Of a stretch of DNA of 64,000 nt, positions 58,988 to 64,000 are shown one piece after another. The notes below the pieces were generated by a model that saw only the letters and a program-made list of their open reading frames with translations, was not told the origin of the DNA and did not search any database. The DNA comes from CAYQJS01 sp964417895. Its GTDB lineage: Bacteria > Chloroflexota > UBA6077 > SHYK01. The translations under genes were made by a program, and so were the position numbers. The DNA is taken from the NCBI GenBank assembly GCA_964417895.1, contig CAYQJS010000001.1:258796-322795 (forward strand). Direction: 5' to 3'. Each line of letters begins with the position of its first letter. The first letter of the stretch is position 1.

Positions 58988-60787
58988 ATGGCAGTCGAGG
59001 ATATGGCGCTGTCGCGTCGAACGGGCGCGGCTCGCTCGCAGGCGGAGTTCGGGTCCGACTACATCGTGGAGATCATTCGGGCGCTCGGGATCCAGTACAC
59101 GGCGTTTAACCCCGGCTCGAGCTTCCGCGGCATTCACGACTCCATCGTGAATTTCGGCGACGCGCGGTCGCCGGAGCTGATCGAATGCTTACATGAGGAG
59201 ATCTCCGTCGCGATCGCTCACGGCTACGCCAAGGCGGCGGGCCGGCCCATGGTGGCCATCGCCCACAACGTGGTCGGGCTCCAGCACGCCAGCATGGCGA
59301 TCTTCAACGCCTGGGTGGACCGGGTCCCGATTCTCGTGCTGGGCGGCACCGGCCCCGTGGACCCCATGCGTCGGCGGCCGCGCATCGACTGGATCCACAC
59401 GGCGCTCGTCCAGGGCAACCTGGTGCGGGACTTCGTGAAGTGGGACGACCAGCCACCGAGCCTCGCGGCGTGCGCCGAGTCGCTCACGCGCGCTTACAAG
59501 GTCGCCACAACAGAGCCCACGGCACCGGTGTACGTGTGCTTCGACACCGAGCTACAGGAGATGCGAGCCCCGCCTGACCTGGTGGTCCCCGATACCGCCC
59601 GCTATGCGACGCCTACGCGCCTCGCGCCCGATCCGGTTGCCCTGGAGCGCACTGCCGACCTGCTGGTCGGAGCGCAGCGGCCCGTACTGATCGCCGATTC
59701 GGTGGGCCGAAATCCCGAGGCGGTGTCAGCACTCGTGGGGCTCGCTGAGGCGCTGGGTGCACCCGTGATCGACAACGGCGGGCGCATGAACATGCCCACA
59801 ACGCATTCTCTGAACGCGACGGGAGGCAGCGCTGAGGCGTTGCGCGAGGCCGACATCGTGCTGCTCCTGGATGTCCAGGACCCCTACGGGGCGCTCACGA
59901 CCGTCAACCGTGTGCTGCGTACCACCGAGTACGCGCAGCCGGAGGACTGCGCAATCGTTACCGTGGGCGTCAGCGACCTGCTTGTTCGGAGCTGGACGGG
60001 AGACTACCAGCGGCAGGTTCCCGCCGACGTGGCCATCGCAGCCGACACCTCTATCGCCTTACCGCTGCTGCTTAGCTTGGTTCGAGAGCGCCTGATTGGC
60101 AATCGGGAGGCCCGCGATCGCTTCTCGCAGCGGGGCGCGGTCTGGGCAGACCGCAACCGCGAGCGCCGCGCCCGCTGGCGGCAGCAGGCGGAGACCACGC
60201 GCGATCATTCGCCGCTGTCGTTGGGCGCCGTGTCCGCTAGCGTGTGGGAAGCCATTAAAGATGAGGACTGGTCGCTGGTGAACGGCAACCTCCAGGGGTG
60301 GGCGCAGCGCATCTGGAACTTCCGCGAGCCGCACCAGTACCTGGGCACCAGCGGCGGCGCCGGCCTCGGCTACGGGATGGGTGCATCCATCGGGGCCGCC
60401 CTGGCCGCTCGTGGCTCCAATCGCCTGACCGTGAACCTGCAGGCCGACGGCGATCTCCTCTATGCGCCAGGGGCGCTCTGGACGGCGGCGCACCACCATG
60501 TTCCCATGCTCGCCGTCCTCCACAACAACCACTCGCTCTACAACTCGGAGGAGCACGGCATCCAGATCGCCGAGCACCGCGAGCGGCCGGTGGAGAACGC
60601 GGGCATCGGAACCCAGATCACCGACCCCAACGTCGACTTCGTCGCCCTGGCGCGCTCCTTCGGCCTGCACGGTGAGGGGCCCGTCACCCGGATCGACGAG
60701 CTGCGGCCGGCTCTGGACCGCGCGCTCAAGGTTGTGAAGGAGCAGGGCACAACAGCGGTGGTGGACGTGGTGTGCGAGGCGCGGTGA
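58988..60787 (+). CDS. Thiamine diphosphate-dependent enzyme (acetolactate synthase-like)
   Basis: A 599-residue three-domain ThDP enzyme. The N-terminal Pyr domain has IECLHEEISVAIAHGYAKAA with the activating Glu, the middle domain has AQRPVLIADSVGRNPEAVSA, and the C-terminal PP domain has the metal-binding VNLQADGDLLYAPGALWTAA followed by AVLHNNHSLYN. The family includes acetolactate synthase, glyoxylate carboligase, oxalyl-CoA decarboxylase and benzoylformate decarboxylase; the FAD-binding features of acetolactate synthase are not evident, so a 2-ketoacid decarboxylase or C-C lyase is equally likely. It lies between mutS and hicBA on the same strand with no functional link apparent. Confidence 0.85.
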   Translation: MAVEDMALSRRTGAARSQAEFGSDYIVEIIRALGIQYTAFNPGSSFRGIHDSIVNFGDARSPELIECLHEEISVAIAHGYAKAAGRPMVAIAHNVVGLQHASMAIFNAWVDRVPILVLGGTGPVDPMRRRPRIDWIHTALVQGNLVRDFVKWDDQPPSLAACAESLTRAYKVATTEPTAPVYVCFDTELQEMRAPPDLVVPDTARYATPTRLAPDPVALERTADLLVGAQRPVLIADSVGRNPEAVSALVGLAEALGAPVIDNGGRMNMPTTHSLNATGGSAEALREADIVLLLDVQDPYGALTTVNRVLRTTEYAQPEDCAIVTVGVSDLLVRSWTGDYQRQVPADVAIAADTSIALPLLLSLVRERLIGNREARDRFSQRGAVWADRNRERRARWRQQAETTRDHSPLSLGAVSASVWEAIKDEDWSLVNGNLQGWAQRIWNFREPHQYLGTSGGAGLGYGMGASIGAALAARGSNRLTVNLQADGDLLYAPGALWTAAHHHVPMLAVLHNNHSLYNSEEHGIQIAEHRERPVENAGIGTQITDPNVDFVALARSFGLHGEGPVTRIDELRPALDRALKVVKEQGTTAVVDVVCEAR

Positions 60788-60901
60788 GGGGAGGGTCCTG
60801 GAGTGCCCGAGGAAGCTCGGTGCGTTGACCGAAGTAGATTTCCAGGCCGCCAAGCGTAAGCTTCTGGCGCTCTGACGCCTGACGCATGACGAGGGATTAT
60901 C

Positions 60902-61156
60902 GTGAAACAGCGTTATGTTGTTCCCGTCGAAATCGAGGAATTGGAAGAGGGGGGCTATTTGGCGATCTGCCCCACCATCCCCGGTTGCCACGCGGAGGGC
61001 GACTCTATCGGAGAAGCAATCGGAAATATCGAGGACGTTGCGCGCGTAGTTCTCGAGTTTCGGGTTGAGCAGGGCCTTGGGATCCCGGAGAGCCTTGGCC
61101 AGCCGACTCCCGGCCCAATTGAGATCAAAGCCCAGATCGTCGTCGCTGTCGAATGA
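60902..61156 (+). CDS. hicB: HicB-like antitoxin
   Basis: An 84-residue HicB-type protein with the RNase-H-like partial fold: YVVPVEIEELEEGGYLAICP, TIPGCHAEGDSIGEAIGNIE and a short C-terminal beta segment. The DNA-binding domain found in some HicB proteins is missing, so it may rely on the complex for autorepression. The GTG start at 60902 is weakly supported by GAGGGAT. It overlaps the toxin gene by four bases (ATGA). It masks HicA and keeps it inactive. Confidence 0.87.
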   Translation: MKQRYVVPVEIEELEEGGYLAICPTIPGCHAEGDSIGEAIGNIEDVARVVLEFRVEQGLGIPESLGQPTPGPIEIKAQIVVAVE

Positions 61157-61365
61157 CCTACGCCGAGTTGACTCGGCGCTTGAGGGTGCTTGGCGTGGAG
61201 TTCGCCCGTCCAGCCGGAGGCAGCCACGAGCTTTGGTGGCATCCGGCGTCAGGCCGCACCACCATCATTCCTCACCATGCGGGCAGGGAAATCCGCCGCG
61301 GCACGCTGGCCAAGATCCTGAAAGATCTCGGTGTGAACATGCAGGATCTCGATAGACGAGGCTGA
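61153..61365 (+). CDS. hicA: HicA-like mRNA interferase toxin
   Basis: A 70-residue double-stranded-RNA-binding-fold toxin. The catalytic His lies in PAGGSHELWWHP, and TIIPHHAGREIRRGTLAKIL is the typical second half. HicA cleaves mRNA and tmRNA when free of HicB. It ends three bases before the mutL TTG, so the toxin-antitoxin pair is inserted directly upstream of mutL and probably shares its transcript. Confidence 0.9.
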   Translation: MTYAELTRRLRVLGVEFARPAGGSHELWWHPASGRTTIIPHHAGREIRRGTLAKILKDLGVNMQDLDRRG

Positions 61366-61368
61366 CCC

Positions 61369-63120
61369 TTGCCCATCCGTGAGCTCCCCCCCGATGTCGT
61401 GGCCCAGATCGCCGCCGGCGAGGTGGTGACCCGCGCCAGCGACGTGGTGAAAGAGCTCGTGGAGAACGCCATCGACGCGGTGCTCGCGCGTCGGGAAGCG
61501 GGTGAAGGGCAGAACACCCACCTGGGCACCGTGGCCGTCGAGATCTGGGATGGCGGGAACAGCCGCATCGCGGTTGCCGACGACGGGTGCGGCATTTCCG
61601 CGGGCGACCTCCCCGCGGCGATCCAGCGGCACGCTACCAGCAAGATCCGCGACGCCGATGACCTGCACAATCTCGGGTCACTGGGCTTCCGCGGGGAGGC
61701 GCTGGCCGCCATCGCGGCGGTGGCGGATCTGTCCATCACCAGCGCGGTCCCCGGCGGCGAGGTGGGCGCGCGGCTCGACGTCCGCAACGGCGCCATCCAG
61801 ACTGTGGAGCCCCAGGCCCGCAGGCCGGGCACCACGGTCTCTGTAGACCACCTCTTCGAGCGGGTCCCCGCCCGACGCAAGTACCAGCGCGCCGCTTCGG
61901 CCGAGACCGCCCACGTCGGCGCGGTCCTCCAGACCTACGCCTTCACCTATCCCGAGATCGCTTTCACGCTGACGTGCGACGGGCGCGCCGTGCTGCGCAC
62001 TCCCGGCTCCGGGGACGTGCGGGACGTGGCCACGGCGCTCTTCGGGCCAGAGGCCAGCCGGGAGCTGCTCCCCCTCCGGGATGAGCGACTGCCAGAGGAC
62101 GATACGGCTCGGCTCGTCGCCGTCACCGGCCTCGTGGGGTCTCCGACGCTCCATCGGGCCACCCGCGGCGGCATCTTCCTGGCCGTGAACAGACGCCCCG
62201 TCGAGAGCAGGTCCCTCCAGTACGCCCTCGAAGACGCCTATGTGACCCAGCTTCAAGTGGGGCGACACCCGGTCGCTGTGCTCGACATAACTGTTCCGCC
62301 CGGCGACGTCGATGCCAACGTGCACCCGACCAAGCGGGAGGTGCGGCTGCTGCGCGACCGGCTGATTTTCGCGGTGCTGCAGCGGGCAGTCCAGGCGACG
62401 CTGCGCGCGCACGTTGGGATCCCCCTCATGGGCCAGACGCGGGGCCAGCTGGTGGCCGCGCCGCTGCCTGAGAGCCCGCTCGACGGAGCGCCGGTGCCGT
62501 TGTTCGGCGCCCTGAGCGATGCGGCAGACGATGGCGATAGCGGACGGCCGCGCCTCGGAACGCTGCGCGTGCTGGGCCAGGTGGCCCTCACCTACATCAT
62601 CTGCGAGGGCGCTGCCGGCCTCTATCTCGTGGACCAGCACGCGGCGCACGAGCGCGTGCTCCTAGAACGGCTGCAGCAGGACATGGTGCGAGGCGGACGG
62701 TTGCAGCTGCTGCTTGAGCCAGTCGTCGTCGCGCTGCCGCGGTCGCTGCGCGGCGCTCTCGACCAGTACGCCGACGCGCTCGTCGGCCTGGGTTTCACGG
62801 CCGAGCCCTTCGGCGAAGATGAGGCCGTGGTCCGCGCCGTGCCCTCGGCGCTCAGAGCGCGGGACATCGGCCGCGTGCTGGCGGAGACGCACGAAACCCT
62901 CGATGAGGAGGGAGCAGCGCCCGACTGGCGGGAACGCCTCGCGACGCTGCTCTCGTGCAAGACCGCCATCAAGGCCGGGCAGCGCCTCGACAGTGCCGAG
63001 ATGGTCGCCCTCCTGGAGCAGCTCGACGAGGCGAACCTCTGCGCCACCTGCTCCCACGGCCGCCCGACGGCCATCCTGCTGTCCCACTCGCAGCTGGAGC
63101 GCGAGTTCGGCCGCCGGTAG
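61369..63120 (+). CDS. mutL: DNA mismatch repair protein MutL
   Basis: A 583-residue MutL. The GHKL ATPase is complete: VVKELVENAIDAV with the catalytic Glu, VADDGCGISAGD, ATSKIRDADDLHNLGSLGFR with RGEALAAIA. VNRRPVES and DVNVHPTK-like DVDANVHPTKREVR are present. The C-terminal endonuclease signature DQHA-x2-E-x4-E is seen in YLVDQHAAHERVLLERL, and the metal motif in CATCSHGRPT. It is therefore a nicking-type MutL, expected in an organism without MutH. The TTG at 61369 starts MPIRELPPDVVAQIAAGEVV, the normal N-terminus. Confidence 0.96.
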   Translation: MPIRELPPDVVAQIAAGEVVTRASDVVKELVENAIDAVLARREAGEGQNTHLGTVAVEIWDGGNSRIAVADDGCGISAGDLPAAIQRHATSKIRDADDLHNLGSLGFRGEALAAIAAVADLSITSAVPGGEVGARLDVRNGAIQTVEPQARRPGTTVSVDHLFERVPARRKYQRAASAETAHVGAVLQTYAFTYPEIAFTLTCDGRAVLRTPGSGDVRDVATALFGPEASRELLPLRDERLPEDDTARLVAVTGLVGSPTLHRATRGGIFLAVNRRPVESRSLQYALEDAYVTQLQVGRHPVAVLDITVPPGDVDANVHPTKREVRLLRDRLIFAVLQRAVQATLRAHVGIPLMGQTRGQLVAAPLPESPLDGAPVPLFGALSDAADDGDSGRPRLGTLRVLGQVALTYIICEGAAGLYLVDQHAAHERVLLERLQQDMVRGGRLQLLLEPVVVALPRSLRGALDQYADALVGLGFTAEPFGEDEAVVRAVPSALRARDIGRVLAETHETLDEEGAAPDWRERLATLLSCKTAIKAGQRLDSAEMVALLEQLDEANLCATCSHGRPTAILLSHSQLEREFGRR

Positions 63121-63171
63121 CGCGCCGAAGGCGGTAAGATTCGGGTCGAACACGCTGAAGGTGGCTGAAAT

Positions 63172-63235
63172 CCGCTCACCCTGAGCTAGTCGAAGGGCCC
63201 CCATGTGGTTCGATAGGCTCACCACGAGCGGGGCC
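63172..63235. repeat. CTGAGC-TAGTCGAAGG palindromic element
   Basis: The left arm CCGCTCACCCTGAGCTAGTC and the right arm GATAGGCTCACCACGAGCGG are imperfect reverse complements. It belongs to the widespread CCTGAGCTTGTCGAAGG/GTTCGATAGGCTCAC family and lies just upstream of the cupin gene. Confidence 0.75.
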
Positions 63236-63274
63236 CCACCCTTTCAGCAGCCTGTTAAGAGGCGGGGAGGAGCT

Positions 63275-63829
63275 ATGGGCACGGTGCAGGTCAAGGCGGG
63301 TTCTTCGCTCGATGGGTTTGTCCGCGGCGTGCGTGAGAGCATCGAGCAATCGAGCACCATGAGCGAGCTGCTGCGGCAGGTCTCGGCCCGCATGCGTGAG
63401 GCGCTGAAGGACCCCAAGCTGCTGGCTTCGGACCAGTTGGGCGTTGTGTATCGCGACCCCGACTACCTGTTCCAGATCAACGCGCAAGAGCACCAGCCCG
63501 GCTACCACACGCCGGTCCATGACCACGGTGAGTGCTGGGCGGTGTATGGCGTGTACCAGGGTGGGATGCGCATGACGCGCTACGAGCGGCTGGACGACGG
63601 CTCGGACGGCGACTACGCGGAGATCCGCCGGGCTGGCCAGTTCGTCGTCGAGGCTGGCGGCGCGGACGTCATCGCGCCCTGGGGCATCCACGAAGTCGAG
63701 AACCAGACGGACCGGCCGACGCGCTCGTTCGTGATCCGCAGCCGTGCGCTGAACGAGGTGTGGCGCAACCGCTTTGATGTGAAGAAGAAGCGAGTCGAGC
63801 GGATCCGGGCGACGCGAGCCGCCGGCTGA
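63275..63829 (+). CDS. Cupin protein, cysteine dioxygenase-like
   Basis: A 184-residue single-cupin protein. PGYHTPVHDHGECWAVYGVY has the His-x-His of cysteine-dioxygenase-type cupins, with a second His in IAPWGIHEVENQTDRPTRSF. The N-terminal 60 residues are helical (MREALKDPKLLA). The start at 63275 (ATG, with GGGGAGGAGC upstream) avoids the palindromic repeat that a longer frame would translate. It probably holds one mononuclear iron and oxidises a thiol or a small carboxylate. It has no operon partner in view. Confidence 0.78.
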   Translation: MGTVQVKAGSSLDGFVRGVRESIEQSSTMSELLRQVSARMREALKDPKLLASDQLGVVYRDPDYLFQINAQEHQPGYHTPVHDHGECWAVYGVYQGGMRMTRYERLDDGSDGDYAEIRRAGQFVVEAGGADVIAPWGIHEVENQTDRPTRSFVIRSRALNEVWRNRFDVKKKRVERIRATRAAG

Positions 63830-64000
63830 AGCCGAGCTACACCGGCTGTGGGTGCGCTCCGAGGAGCACTATCCGCTATGTCCACTTGCATCGAAGCGGT
63901 GCCCAGGCCCCTCTCCCAAGAACAGCGTCGAATGCACCATGCCGTTCCCCTCTCTGCCAATAATGAGTGAGACACGGGAGCTGCAGAAAATACTGTAGAG
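63830..64000. other. Right-end gap without recognised gene
   Basis: The last 171 bases show no ribosome-binding site or recognisable coding segment on either strand. A 30-codon plus-strand frame from 63877 has no family features. Confidence 0.6.

Overview
The window is about 65% GC and gene dense, with no replicon ends or rRNA. It reads as the chromosome of an uncultured member of the Chloroflexota. That placement is inferred from two genes with the Chloroflexi/archaeal DUF2298 (Chlor_Arch_YYY) domain, an Agl23-type (TIGR03663-like) membrane protein, a bacterial secE-nusG-rplK-rplA block, and the overall gene content. No 16S gene is present to confirm it.

Region 1-14.6 kb is a catabolic neighbourhood. 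It holds two amidohydrolase-2 proteins (the first cut by the window edge), a Rieske oxygenase homologue overlapping a class III CoA-transferase, two M24 'creatinase-like' paralogues, a double-cupin protein, a class V aminotransferase, an isochorismatase-fold hydrolase and a beta-propeller lipoprotein. Several enzymes here have lost canonical metal ligands. An intact PIN/RHH toxin-antitoxin pair, a frameshifted and deleted relic of a second pair, a GNAT enzyme and a DUF6941 protein lie at the left end.

Region 14.6-24.4 kb carries two very small overlapping genes (zinc ribbon plus helical protein), an hsp20-lon operon on the minus strand, a MetE-C-like enzyme, a second PIN/HTH toxin-antitoxin pair, a URO-D-like enzyme, an MFS exporter and a family 2 glycosyltransferase. 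Region 24.4-30 kb holds a CDC48/VAT-like double AAA+ ATPase with a natural Glu-to-Gln change in the D2 Walker B motif. It is followed by the translation block tRNA-Thr, tRNA-Tyr, tRNA-Thr, a tuf relic, rpmG, tRNA-Trp, secE, nusG, rplK, rplA. That block stops after rplA with a nested hairpin RNA resembling an orphaned L10 leader.

Region 30-54.5 kb starts with thpR, two more MFS exporters and a DUF362 protein. It then becomes a large envelope-glycoconjugate cluster: a GT2-methyltransferase fusion, a GT39-type protein, a GT4, two methyltransferases, a 1513-residue GT-C/DUF2298 fusion, a second DUF2298 protein, another GT-C protein, an Agl23-NHL fusion and a flippase-like integral membrane protein, followed by UDP-glucose dehydrogenase at 54.5-55.9 kb. 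Region 56-64 kb is mutS, a ThDP enzyme, hicBA, mutL and a cysteine-dioxygenase-like cupin.

Across the whole window there are small palindromic elements. Many are built from tandem heptanucleotides (GATTGCG, TCCCAAG, GGAACTC, GGGGACA and relatives) whose reverse complement returns at the other end. They sit in intergenic gaps, in the junctions of the ribosomal operon, and also inside coding sequences: two in-frame insertions in mutS, and the tail of an MFS transporter.
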